Positions 1-10,888 of a stretch of 64,000 nt of DNA are shown piece after piece (the first letter of the stretch is position 1; every line of letters begins with the position of its first letter). Under the pieces are notes generated by a model. It made no database searches. It was not told the DNA's origin and was given only the letters and a program-made list of their open reading frames with translations. The DNA comes from Lycorma delicatula (Eukaryota; Arthropoda; Insecta; Hemiptera; Fulgoridae). The stretch covers positions 35,525,020-35,589,019 of the forward strand of contig NC_134464.1 of NCBI RefSeq assembly GCF_047948215.1, written 5' to 3'. The position numbers were made by a program, and so were the translations under genes.

Positions 1-38
1 AATTAATTATTTTTAATAGTTCCATTAAAATTTAAATT

Positions 39-362
39 TTGATGGAGCAAATATATGCCATAGAAAATTTTGGATGGATCTTTCCTGACAAACTGTTCAT
101 TCGAATAGACCACAATGTTTTTCTTACATTAGATCCACCCCACAAGCAAAAATTAAGCCGTAATGCTTTGTCAGGAATGATGCTTATTAAATCCAAAATC
201 AACATTATTACATACACACTTAGCGACTTTCAAAAGGAACAAACAATAAAACTAGCTAACATATTATCCGACAAACATGTATTTTATAGAATACGTGTTA
301 ATGCTTTTTATAAAAGGAAAAGGAAAAGTAGTTACACAGAGGTTAACACCTTGGCTATTTAA
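39..362 (+). CDS. Unassigned 107-codon ORF, possibly a gene or repeat fragment
   Basis: An open frame of 107 codons from ATG to TAA near the window edge. I do not recognise the product. It is mixed-composition and fairly basic at the C-terminus (a KRKRK-type cluster around residues 93-97), with no signal peptide, membrane segment or family motif visible. The frame is longer than chance in sequence this AT-rich would usually give, but no splice context, promoter or poly-A signal supports it. It could be a piece of an old mobile element or an exon of a gene extending left of the window. Low confidence as a real gene. Confidence 0.15.
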   Translation: MMEQIYAIENFGWIFPDKLFIRIDHNVFLTLDPPHKQKLSRNALSGMMLIKSKINIITYTLSDFQKEQTIKLANILSDKHVFYRIRVNAFYKRKRKSSYTEVNTLAI

Positions 363-1667
363 ATAACAATCTTCGAAGGATACTTTTAAACAATAGGTCG
401 TGCCATATTCGGTAAATGATTATTTATATTAAATTGAAGAATAAATATTCATTGTAAGGCAGATCTTAAAAAATTGTTGTTTTGTATTTATATGTAGACA
501 CTTTTTTTTCTAAAATATATATTTATTTAGATAAGACGAATCGAAATTTGTTATAAACAAATATAAATTTGCTATAATTTGTACCAAAAATAAAAGTACA
601 ATTTTAAAAATGATTAACATTTTTAATGCTAAATTTTGATAAAAAAAAACTTTTCTTTAGATTTGATGCAAAACTCGTTTAAGTTATACGCGTTTTATTC
701 TGTACACGTTTATTAATTCTAGAATATCTGTAAATATATCTGAATATATAATATCTGAATACCTTAGTAGTATTTAAAATGGAATTAGTGTGTAATTTCA
801 CTAGTTACCAATGACCAAATAAAAAGTAGTGCGATTTAAACGTGTGATTTATATTCAATGTTTCATACTTGGAACATACAGAGTGGCATACTTCTGTAGC
901 ATTATTTCCGTAGTTTATAGCAGTTGCCGTAATATTTTATCTTTTTAATAAAAAAAATTTCTCGTTCATTACTTGGTTATTTTATGTAAAAATTATGCAA
1001 CAAATCTCATATTTTCTTGATTTGTGTGTGTTTGGTCATCTAATAAAAACCGTCTAATTGATTTTAATGAAACTTTTTGGGTAAAAATAAATAATAATTA
1101 AGTTGCTTAGTTTCAAAACTATCTCTAATAACTCACTGTTTTAGAAATAACAAAATTTAACAGTTATGATAATATAAATTTTGTAACCATATCATAAAGT
1201 TTATTTAATATGGCAAACTTAGATTCATTATTTTAAAAAATATTTTCAATTTTTTTTCTATTTATATCTACATGTACTTTTGAATTAACAGGAAGTAAGT
1301 GAACATTAGTTCATGAATTTAATAGAAAATAATTAGTTGCATTTTATTGTGTAGATACAAAACAAACAATAATGATTACAATAAAAATACGTACAGAATT
1401 AAAACAGATACTTAGTCACAAAATTTCGAAAACGGCAAGAATTTAATGATTCTTTTTAAAATGTAAAATAATTTGTTAAATGATGTTGATTTGTTAAATG
1501 ACGCATTTATCTAATCATTTATAGATTTCACCGTGACTTTTACGTACTTCGTGAAAAATTTTTTTTTTAAATTTATATTTGTATTCCATTATAATGTTGA
1601 ACTAAATTGTTATTAAAATGATACAAAAATGTTTAAATTACTGTAATAATATTTTAATTACGCTACT
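363..1667. other. AT-rich spacer, nothing recognised
   Basis: About 1.3 kb of very AT-rich sequence with short A and T homopolymers. I see no ORF, repeat boundary or RNA gene in it. Confidence 0.6.
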
Positions 1668-2745
1668 GGAGTACAGATCACAAAGTTCTCCCTGGGTTTT
1701 CATAATCTACTCTACTCGTAAAAATAATAGAAAACGTTCATATTAAAAAAGAGAAATGCACTAAAATGCTTCGTTTGCCAGTTACGTCTAATCTAGTCTA
1801 GGATTTTGGTCGGATTTCAGCCCCAGGTGAAATGCCTCTCGGATTTTGCCCCGGTGAAATGAGGTACTGGAATTTTTAGGAGTTAAAAGTCAGAATTAAT
1901 GATTTCGTATTTTTTTTATCTGAAAAATCGAATAGAATAGGTCCTAGAAGCGATCTGCAGTCGTTTTTGAGAAATCTGGAGTAAAAACTAATAAATTGGG
2001 ATAAAAACCTTTTTTTTTGTTTGTATTTGATGCACAAAAACCTTTTCAATACATTTCTTGGGACGCTACAGTATTGCGTTTGTTGCTCTTTTTAGCTCTT
2101 CAGGGCTATCCCTAAGTTGCTCATCCGCATCCATAATGCGGGCAATTAATTCCTCTCGTGAATGTATTTTGTTTTGTGAACAAAAGTGGCATTACAGAAG
2201 CGTGACAAAAAAAGTGTTGAAAATGGCGGGCTCATTTCTGAACATTTGTTACAAACTGGTACGCATTGTGCACTTTGGTCTGCTGTACTGTTTCTAAATG
2301 AAATTTGAATTTTTCTAACCTTTATTTGTTTTATTCAACTTATGTTACACAATTTTGTTCAAAATTCAATTCTCTATAATTTTTCTTTAACAGTTTTATG
2401 TGTTTATTACACATTTAAAAAATTGTACGTCAAACATAAAAAACAGGTTTTTTACCCCCAAATTATTGGTATTCATCCCAGATTTCTCAAAAACTACTGT
2501 AAATATGGTTCTGGGACCTATTTTAGATTTTTTAGGTCAAAAAAGATAAGAGATCACTAATTCTGCCTCTTAATTAACGTTCTTAAAATTTCAGTACTCT
2601 CATTTTACTGGTGTAGGTGAAATCCAAGCGAAATCTTTCACTAGCTGTAACAAGTATTGAAAAACGTTTATATGAAAATTTTCAATTATTTTCACGAGTA
2701 GAACAGATTATGAAAGTTCCAGGAGAACTTTACACACACACAATC
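1668..2745. mobile_element. Repeat B: internally deleted long-TIR mariner-like element
   Basis: The left third (from about 1670) and right third (to about 2740) are diverged inverted copies of each other for more than 300 bp. For example, the stretch around 1685-1730 (TTCTCC, TTTTCATAATCTACTCTACTCG) reappears reversed at about 2685-2728. Two related copies lie at 45666-46475 and 57618-58040. The middle keeps a short minus-strand transposase remnant, so this looks like a deletion derivative of an autonomous Tc1/mariner-type parent with unusually long inverted ends. The exact tips are uncertain because the right end runs into a CA/TG microsatellite. Confidence 0.65.
2010..2166 (-). pseudogene. 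Transposase C-terminal remnant inside Repeat B
   Basis: Read on the minus strand, about 50 codons give a charged helix (REELIARIMDAD) and, after one in-frame stop, a KKCIEKVFVH stretch. The ELxARI helix followed by a KCIEV-type ending is how many insect mariner/Tc1-type transposases finish, so this is inferred to be the last part of the parent element's DDE transposase. No catalytic residues remain. It cannot be functional. Confidence 0.5.

Positions 2746-2772
<27 letters not shown>
2746..2772. repeat. (TG)n microsatellite
   Basis: An uninterrupted TG run just right of Repeat B, followed by TATATATA. Open frames through it that translate as CVCVCV are artefacts. Confidence 0.9.
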
Positions 2773-2777
<5 letters not shown>

Positions 2778-2943
2778 CATTTTAGAATTACTTATTTTAA
2801 AATTACTTTTATTAATTGAAACATTTGTTTTATTTAATTAAAGAATTACTCATACATTTGTTAGCTTATTTTATGATAAATAATAATGTATCCAGTTTTC
2901 ATTTTAACTGGCTCGATCAGTATTTTAGCAATATCGTATTTTA

Positions 2944-3062
2944 AATTACATGAAAAGTATCGGACGGCCGATGAAAAGATGGAGAGACCAGTTTAAATAA
3001 GGTAAAAGAAAGAAAGATGACGTAATAGGCTTTTCCTTATGCTTATGAAGAAGAAATTACTC
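2944..3062 (+). pseudogene. Non-LTR retrotransposon 3' tail fragment
   Basis: Plus-strand translation gives GRPMKRWRDQF and then, after a stop, a short run ending in MKKK. The GRPxxRWxDxF motif with a short C-terminal tail is the usual last segment of insect LINE (Jockey/CR1-like) reverse-transcriptase ORFs. Only about 35 codons remain. Inferred to be a 5'-truncated LINE insertion. Confidence 0.55.
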
Positions 3063-3990
3063 GATAACTTTTTTTATATCTACGCCATGAGAATGCAATT
3101 TCCCAAAGTGAAAAAAATTAAGTACATAAAATTTATGAGAGTTTTAATTATTTACGTCTGGCATTGAATGCATCTCGTGGTGAAACTGGATTTTTATTTT
3201 TTCTATTTACTCTCTCATGAACTGGTGAAAGAATTTTAGTCAAACAATTTCATTCGAAAATGTTATATAAGATTAAATCTGTAACAACTTTTTCAACCAG
3301 CTGATGTTTGTATCGTATCCATGGCCGTAAGTCATGTTATGGTCTACTACTCTTCATACTCATGTCTATTACATTCAGGAAGTATAATTCTGTCATCTGA
3401 TCACACACACACACACACACACACACCATACACTCACTAATTTCATAAATTATATACGTTACTGTTTTTTATTACCAATTAATATTAATTTTTATTTTTA
3501 GTTTCTTCTGGATTCCTAACAATGTAAAAATACCAGGCTGATAATGAATTTTTTCAAGGAAATTAAATTATTTTATTTTGATGGTATAAGTAAAACATTT
3601 TTCCCTTGGGTAAAAACAGGAACTGCTGTTCTAAAATTTTCCTGGATGATACAAAGGAAAACGTGGTAAAACCATGATCATATAGCAGTGCCACAAAAAT
3701 TAAAAAAAATAAACTTTTATCTAAAAACTGTAAGATACTACAACGCAGTACTAAAACTAGAAGTTCTTTACGGCTCAGAAACATTATTTTAAAATGGGAA
3801 ACGATTTAGAAAAGAAGGAAAAAATATTTTAAGGAAAATATTGGGTCCATTTATTAAATATGGAAATTATGGGATAATCACTTTTAACTGTACAACTTTT
3901 GTCCAAAAAAACAGATAAAATTAGGTAAATAACGAATTAATTTTTTATGGCCACCTTCAGCGAACGCATGAGAAAGATTAATTAAAAAAA
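3063..3990. other. AT-rich spacer with a (CA)n tract at 3401-3426
   Basis: There is no coding signal. The only structure is a short CA microsatellite at 3401-3426. The minus-strand ORF at about 3563-3784 has no recognisable motif and is probably chance. Confidence 0.5.
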
Positions 3991-4618
3991 TCTGATCTGG
4001 ACATCACATGACTTCCTTGTATGTCTATTAAATTACATATACATATTTTTTTAAACGAAACGTACATAACATTTTATTTCACTAATAACCTTATAATTCT
4101 TTCGTATATATTTTTTTATTGTTACTATTGAATTATTATTTATTGCAAAAGTTTTTTACAATCAAGAGGTCAATAATAAAATCAATAAATTTAAATTAAA
4201 AAAAAGTAATGAAGTCGGATTCGAACCGATGTGCCTTCCAAAGTGTGTAAGATCCAAATATTTCATTAATTAAAATTTTATTTGACTATAACTCTGGAAC
4301 AAATGAAAATAAGTACCACTTATGATGATATATCGTTGAAAAGCTCTCGGTGAGAGCTTATTACTGCATTTATGAAAAAGTCCAAGGCTTTTTTGAACAC
4401 TTTTGGTTCAGTCGATTGCAATCGAAAGGGGAGGTGCACAATTAGATATTACAGCAATCCTAAATCCAAAATTTCAATATCCTATGGCTAATCGATTTTG
4501 AGTCATCCGTATGTACAGACGTCACGCCGAAAATTGTCAAAATGGATATTTCCGTTGAAATCTAAAAACTGAAATTTTTCGCGATTACAATACTTTACTT
4601 CGTACAAGGAAGTAAAAA
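3991..4618 (+). mobile_element. Repeat A, near-full-length MITE-like element
   Basis: One of at least eleven copies of a roughly 600-650-bp family in this window. It starts with the conserved lead TCTGAT..GGACATCACATG and then ACTTCCTTGTA, and ends with CGTACAAGGAAGT. The two tips are therefore inverted copies (ACTTCCTTGTACG), as in a non-autonomous DNA transposon. Internal landmarks are GATTCGAACCGATGTGCCTT, AACTCTGGAAC and GTACAGACGTCACGCCGAAA. It has no coding capacity. Confidence 0.7.
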
Positions 4619-5472
4619 TACATTACTTCTTGATAATAAGTTTTCATAAAACTAATCAAGATAAAAATTGGAGAGAAGAAAATAAAAGAGATAGGGATTA
4701 AACAAGACTTAATATTTTGTAGAATCAACTTCAGAACGGAAAAAAAAAGTTTAAGTAAAAAAAGTTAAATGTTTGTAGGAAGAGAAACCCGAACGAAAAT
4801 TTAAAGGGAATAAGCAAAAGTTAGGAAAAAATCTTTACTGAACGAATGACAGAACCCGAGAAAATTAAAGAGAAAACATGAAAAAGAAATAGTTTTAGTT
4901 TTACGGTCCATAGCAGCCCTGTATAAATTACATTTTAATTTATTAAAACGAAAATATTTACGAAAATATTTAAAATTAATACTAAAATAAGATACATAGA
5001 CGTAATGAAAATTATTTTAGCAGATATTTATACAAATAGTTTTTATACTTTAATTAATATTATTTAAAAACTTATTAATGAATAATATTGGTTCTGTAAA
5101 AGAAGTGTTTTAATTTTATTTTAAATAATTCGTTGAAAAACCTATCGATTTTTGTGGATTGTTTAATTTATTTCGGTTAAGTATAGTAAAAGTTGTATAA
5201 AACTTCGTCTAAAAGGAGTGAGGTAGAATGAGTAGTTGACACTTTCCAACAATAACCTCCAGTTGATTAAAAGTGATGTAACTAATTTCCGTGGAAATTG
5301 TCACATCATCATCATGATTGACATGTTTCGTAATGATGATTGATCATCATCATTAAGAGCCTGTTTCTTATCGTTTTCATTTCGGACAGATCAGATGAAC
5401 GGATAGATTTTTTATGAGATTTTGTAATATTCCAATATATATCTTACATAATTATAGTTTAACATTTATTAC
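4619..5472. other. AT-rich spacer
   Basis: No gene is visible. A small imperfect palindrome of ATGATGAT/ATCATCAT units lies around 5300-5353. Confidence 0.5.
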
Positions 5473-6751
5473 ACCTGGTGATTCAAAAAGGAATTCACAT
5501 CTTTAAAAGCATATAAAAATTGATTTAGATAACGTACAAATTTGGTTGAGGTTTTATTTCATAGCAAAACATCAAGTTTAGACACAACGTCGTTCATTAG
5601 TACCGAATTTGACCACCAGTTCTGTCGCCAGTGTTGTTAAAAATGGAAACATTTTTTGGTGCGGAACGTGCTCGCTGTGTGTTTTGGTTTCACGATTTGC
5701 AGTTAGCAACTGCAGTTTAACGTAATTTTCGTAGATATTACGGTAAATAGCCTACTATTAGGTATATAATTTACTCTTACTAAACTTTACTTGAGACAGG
5801 TTGTTCTGTTAAACATACAAAATACCCGGGACGCCCATGCGTCCCTGAAGCTACTGTGGAACAACTCACAGAAAGCTTTGCACATAGCCCGAAAAAATCA
5901 ATTTGACTTGCTCATTTACGTGAGACTGGCATTCCACAAATGCGCGTATTAAGTAAACGATTGCATTTGTAATCTTACAAACTAACCTTGGTTCAACACA
6001 TTTCAGATGACGGTAAAGCTTCGTGTGGAAATGATTGTTAGAATTGCAGACGATACAGTTTTAGAGATTGTAATTTTTAGTGATAAGTCAACGTTTCACA
6101 TCAGCGGCAAGATGAACACCCACAACTGCCAAATATGGGGTAGCGAAAACCCTCATGAAATTTTGCAGCACATTCGTGATACCCCTAATGAGAATGCTTT
6201 TTGTGCTGCAAGCAAACAAAGACTGTTCTTCCAGGAATCAACCGTAAATAGTATCGTTTATCTCGACATGCTTCAAAGTTTTCTACTTCCTAAATTACTA
6301 TCAGCAAGACGGGACACCACCCCGCTACCGACTAGAAGTCCGAGATTTACTTGATATTCAATTCACAGGTCGGTGGATCGGTTGTGATAGTTCAATTTCA
6401 TGGTCACCTCGCTCCCCAAATTTGACCTCGCTAAACTTTTTCTTGTGGGATTTCATTAAATATCGAGTTTATATACCGTCTGTGCCTGCTGATTTTGTTT
6501 AGCTAAGACTTCGAATTAACGCCGCAGCTGCGGAGGTAACATCGGAATTACTGACTACAATCTGTAATGAAATCATCTTCAGGTGGGGTGTACGTCGCAT
6601 TACAAGTGGAATCCATATCGAACCAAAGTGAACGTTGACGATAAACTTGGTGTGTTTCTCTATGAAATGAGATCTCAACTGAATTCGTAAATAAAGTCGA
6701 TAAATTTTTATACACTTTTAAAATTATGAAGTTCTTTTTGAATCACCCGGT
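5473..6751 (+). mobile_element. Degenerate Tc1/mariner-type transposon with about 45-bp TIRs
   Basis: The left end (ACCTGGTGATTCAAAAAG from 5473) and the right end (CTTTTTGAATCACCCGG, ending near 6751) are inverted copies, and the match continues for about 45 bp (TATAAAAATT on both sides). TA lies next to the left tip, as expected for TA-targeting mariner elements, although the right tip is less clear. The inside carries a plus-strand transposase fossil. The length of about 1.28 kb is typical for mariners. Confidence 0.8.
5642..6660 (+). pseudogene. Mariner-like DDE transposase fossil
   Basis: The longest open piece (6007-6354) reads IFSDKSTFHISGKMNTHNCQIWG followed by NPHEILQHIRDTP, matching the first-aspartate region (SDEAxFxLxGxVNxxNxRxWG) of insect DDE transposases. 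Farther on, after frameshifts, LTSLNFFLWDFIKYRVY (about 6422-6472) is the RSPDLTPxDFFLWG block, and RWGVRRITSGIHIE is the C-terminal end. Several stops and frameshifts make it inactive. The N-terminal DNA-binding part is only weakly visible around 5642-5760. Confidence 0.75.
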
Positions 6752-8280
6752 TATTTTATTATACGTTATGTATCATTTCGGTAAAAATATTTAAGAATGA
6801 AATTCAAATTAGTTGTTATTAAAGTAATTACAATTTTTTATTAAAAACCTATCGAATAAAGGAAAACATCCTAACATATTTTCTTAAAAAAAAAAAAAAA
6901 AAATTAAATTAAGATGATGTCAAACAAGCGGAAATGCGTATTTATACACTATACATTAAACCTACAAACACGCATTATTAATCTGCGTGTGTGCGCACGC
7001 GCACGTGTGTGACACACACACAGAAACAAATTTTAGATATTTTACAATATTTAAAATTTACGTCGTATTGATTAATAACATTTATTTCTGGTGTTGATTT
7101 TTCTGGGTTATTTAATTGTTATAAGGAGAATGGTGATCATGTCAAAAATGGGGTATCGGGTTTTATTTGCAAATTTTTACATTTAAGGGTGCAGCTAAAG
7201 TCATCCAACCAAAAAAGATATGTATGTATATATGTGTCGCGGTGCTTTTGGCCTTCTATCAGGATTGACGAAACAGATTTTTTTAAAAATTTGGCTCAAA
7301 TTTTCTATGTAGGAGGGGACATTGATAAGAATAATTTTTTCCTTCCCTTTTCCCAATAAAGATTCTCCCAGTTTCGTCTTCGAAAAATATTAAGAAATAT
7401 TTTTTTTTCTTTCTTTATTTACATGCTGATTTAAGATCTTTGTATACTGAACATTTCAAAAGCTAAAATTAAATTAAATAGAATTTTGTATTTTATCGAT
7501 GGATATACATTTTGGTAAGAGATAAAAAAAAATTAAAGAAAATAAATTCGTTGAATTATTTTTCAATATTTTGATGTTCGGGTTCATTTAGTTTCTTTTC
7601 AATCATACCCTAAGGGATATAAACTAAATTATTCTAGTAATATATGCTACATTTATGATGAAATTAGTATTTATTTTTTTGTATTCCAATAATATATTTT
7701 TTTTAATTCTGATATAAATTTTCACTTTTTGAATATGTTATTTGAGAATCTACGAAATGTTGGTTTGTTTTATAAAAATTGTATCTCAATAAACATATAA
7801 ATAATTATTTGTTAATTGTTTTTTCATTATTTATCTCCATATATAATGTATTGTCAGCTTTCTAATGTTTCATGAAAGTGACTAACACTGGATACTTTCA
7901 GAGCTTCCTGTTGATTTTCATAAATGTAATCCTCGTAGTAATTGAGATTTTATGAGATGGAGAAATGAGGTAGTCAATATTGTAATACAGCTGATTGAAA
8001 TACCTACTTTTCTGGTTTGTATTACATTAGACATTCATGTATGTTGTAAGCTTTGCATGATATCAGTGTTTAATTATCATAAACACTGTTTATTATTATT
8101 ATTATTATTATTATTACTAAGACCAGTTTATAAATGATACTAAAAGTGGTTTGGAGCGAATACTCGCTACAAACAGCTAGTTAGATTCACTGGAACTAGT
8201 GTAAATTTAAATTGATGATGTGCACGTTATTTGATATATGTTATTCTGTATTAAATAACTTTTCTAAATTTTACACGAAA
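6752..8280. other. AT-rich spacer with simple repeats
   Basis: It holds a poly-A run near 6886-6902, a mixed TG/CG/CA tract at 6986-7022 and an (ATT)n tract at 8091-8116. No gene or transposase motif was found. Confidence 0.5.
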
Positions 8281-8286
8281 TTTATT

Positions 8287-8296
8287 TATACACACG

Positions 8297-8327
<31 letters not shown>

Positions 8328-8338
8328 GCGCGCGCGCG
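8287..8338. repeat. (CA)n/(CG)n compound microsatellite
   Basis: Alternating purine-pyrimidine tract: ACGCACGCGCGC, then a pure CA run, then a pure CG run. CpG-rich tracts are unusual in this AT-rich surround. Confidence 0.9.
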
Positions 8339-8344
8339 AGGGAT

Positions 8345-9090
8345 ATCTTTAAAAGAAAGACTGCTGGGAAATTTCTCTCCTTAAGGTTGGCAAACTTGTG
8401 TCGGTCATGGCCACGCTAGTAATGTACCCACTGCATTGTTGTCTGTAAGTTGTCGCTTTGTAGTATCTTTGATTACGTGTGAATTATTACGTTATAAAAT
8501 GAACAGGAAAATCGATGTTGCCGCCGACTATGAAATACGTGGAGTCGTACGTTTTTTAAAACATAAAAACGTTAAGCCGGTTGAAATTTGTAGGTAGTTG
8601 GTTGCTGTGAACGACGATAATGTAATGAATGAAAAAACGTCCGAAAATGGTGTGAAAGGTTTAGAAATAACAGAATTAAGGTGCACGATGAAGAACATTC
8701 GGGAAGGCCCTCTATAATCACAGAGGACTTGTTGAAACGCGTCGGTGATAAAATCAGAAAAGATCGTCGCTCAACGATTTCCGTCCTGGCCTTCCTTTAT
8801 CCTGATGTTTCAAATGCTCTTATCGGTCTCATTATTCATGACCATTTAGGCTTCAGAAAGGTTTGTGCACGTCGGATGCCGCACTTCTTACGAAACGTCA
8901 CAAAAAAATCCGAATGGGATCTGCTTTGGAATTTTAGATGCGCTACACAGAAAAAGGTGATGAGGTCCTTAATTCGATTGTTACCGGCGATGAAGCATGA
9001 ATTTCGTATTACACGCCAGAGAGAAAACGGCAGTCAATTGAATGGCGTCATCCTCAATCACCAACCAGACTGACAAAGGTCAAGCCATAG
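8345..9090 (+). pseudogene. Mariner transposase fossil, N-terminal two thirds
   Basis: A possible ATG at 8499 starts a frame reading YEIRGVVRFLKHKNVKPVEI, the first helix-turn-helix of mariner transposases. After frameshifts come HDEEHSGRPSIITEDLLKRV (about 8683), the linker before the second HTH, and then SIVTGDE-type sequence and a WRHP-like block near 9045. The match stops abruptly near 9090, so the DDE C-terminal half is missing. It carries stops and frameshifts. A leader region (8345-8498) precedes it. Inferred to be a 3'-truncated mariner; the lost end could be deletion or replacement. Confidence 0.75.
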
Positions 9091-9120
9091 TCATTTGGAC
9101 GCAATCTGATAACTCCATAC

Positions 9121-9500
9121 TAATGTATAATTAAATCAAACAAATCTAACGAGTGAAGACATGGTATATTTCATATGTATGACCACAATTATTTCATAGT
9201 AATATTTTAAAAATATTTCTTGTGTTTATCACACAACACAGTTGTGCGGGTGTCGCACGCACAACTTCACGTATATTACTACAACATATCTAATTTTCAA
9301 TGAAATTGATTGAATAGTTTTGTAGATTTTTCAGTCACAAAAGTTTATAAATAAAAATGTAAAACCTTAATTTAATTGAATGGTATTTTCGTACTCCTCA
9401 TGCCTGAAAACAAAAGAAAATTAGTTTTCAATCCCACTCACACCATGAAACCGAAAAGTAATACTGCTCTTTTCTTCGAAAAGTCTGTAATAAATAATAA
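9121..9500. other. AT-rich spacer
   Basis: I see nothing gene-like. A small imperfect palindrome, CACACAACACAGTTGTGCGGGTGTCG, lies around 9231-9256. Confidence 0.4.
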
Positions 9501-9502
9501 AA

Positions 9503-10101
9503 ATCTGATGAACATCACATGACTTCCTTGTACGCCTATAAAATTACATATATTTTTTGTTACATATCTTTTTTTCATATTTTTCTTTTTATTGAAGCAT
9601 TATTTATTGTAATTTTTTTTTACAATCTGAGGTTTATAATTATTAGTAAATCAATATATTTAAATTAAAAAAAAAAAAATAAGAAATGAAAAGTCTGATT
9701 CGAACCGATGTGCCTTCCCCTTGTAAGATCCGAATAATTTATTAATTAAAGTTTTATTTGGCTATAACTCTAGAACCAATAAAAATAAGTACCGTTTATG
9801 ATATGTAGTTGAATAGCTTTCAATGAGGGCTTATATTACTACAGAAAAAGTCCAAAATCCAATTTTTTATTTTTGTCTTTTATGGTCACTTTTGGTCCAG
9901 TCGATTGCATTTAGAAGAGAAGGTGCATAACTAGATGTTTCAACATTCTACGGCTAATCATTTTTTAATTATGCGAGATACGTATGTACGTACAGACGTC
10001 ACACGCCGAAACTGGTCAAAATGGATTCAGGGATGGTCAAAATTGATATTTCAGTTGAAGGCTGAAAACCGGAATTCCTTGTACGAGTAGTAGAAGTAAA
10101 A
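9503..10101 (+). mobile_element. Repeat A copy
   Basis: It begins AAAATCTGATGAACATCACA followed by GACTTCCTTGTACGCC and ends CCTTGTACGAGTAGTAGAAGT. It has the same internal landmarks as the copy at 3991-4618, in the same orientation, with a poly-A expansion near 9667 and point divergence throughout. Confidence 0.7.
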
Positions 10102-10820
10102 ATTATTAAAAGAATTTGATCAGTTATATTTGGTAATAAAGTTTTACTTGGGAGTATTATTATTATTAATCGTGGATGATTTGATATTAATTTTTAAACT
10201 TTTGTATAATAAGTTGGTTGTCTTAACTGTTTATAATAAAATATGCTATTAAATGAAAATAAATAACTAGTTAAATAAAACCTTTGTTTTCAGTCTGTTG
10301 ATTTTTTAACAGGTCAAAGCTGTTTTCTTTTTTCAAGTAGAAATAAATATTAATTAAAATAAAAAAAAAACAACCTTTATTATTAAGTTTATATTTATTT
10401 TATTATTTCTATAACTTATTTATCATTTCTATTACTCTAATTAAAATAGTGAAACTTTGTTTCAATTCCGTGCACATGTATTTCAAATTAAAGTTATTAC
10501 ATTTTATTAGTTATAAAAATGACTCGTTATTATTGTATAAAATGAATATTTATTTATCAAAGAGATCACTTATTAAACATGTAATTAAGAATATTTATAA
10601 CTACTGTAAATTTAGTGAAGTAAATCGTATGCTTCCCTGTTAACATTCCAATAGGTTGTCCTACATAAATAATGTTTTTATGACGTACAATTTTTATTGT
10701 TTCCTTCTTTTATTATGTCACTTAACTGGAATTATGTCACTCCAGGTCCAAATTAAAAAAAAATTTTTTTACATTTCTATTGTACATGAAGCAAAAGTAT
10801 CAATCACAGTGTATTTTACT
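10102..10820. other. AT-rich spacer
   Basis: Short ATG-started frames at 10449-10643 and 10656-10886 lack any motif and have the composition of noncoding AT-rich DNA, so I do not call genes here. Confidence 0.4.
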
Positions 10821-10825
10821 TTCAC

Positions 10826-10865
10826 TGTCAATATCAGCGATATGTCAATGTCGCTGATATTGACA
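10826..10865. repeat. Perfect 15-bp inverted repeat (hairpin)
   Basis: TGTCAATATCAGCGA at 10826-10840 is exactly inverted at 10851-10865 across a 10-base loop. It lies just outside the GC-richer island and may be the tip of a foldback element. Confidence 0.8.
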
Positions 10866-10888
10866 TTGAACGTTGTAACTCAGTAGCT

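Noticed and set aside
2746..2772. Small proteins with CVCVCV repeats (also at 48.7, 50.6 and 62.8 kb)
   Set aside because: These are translations of TG microsatellites.
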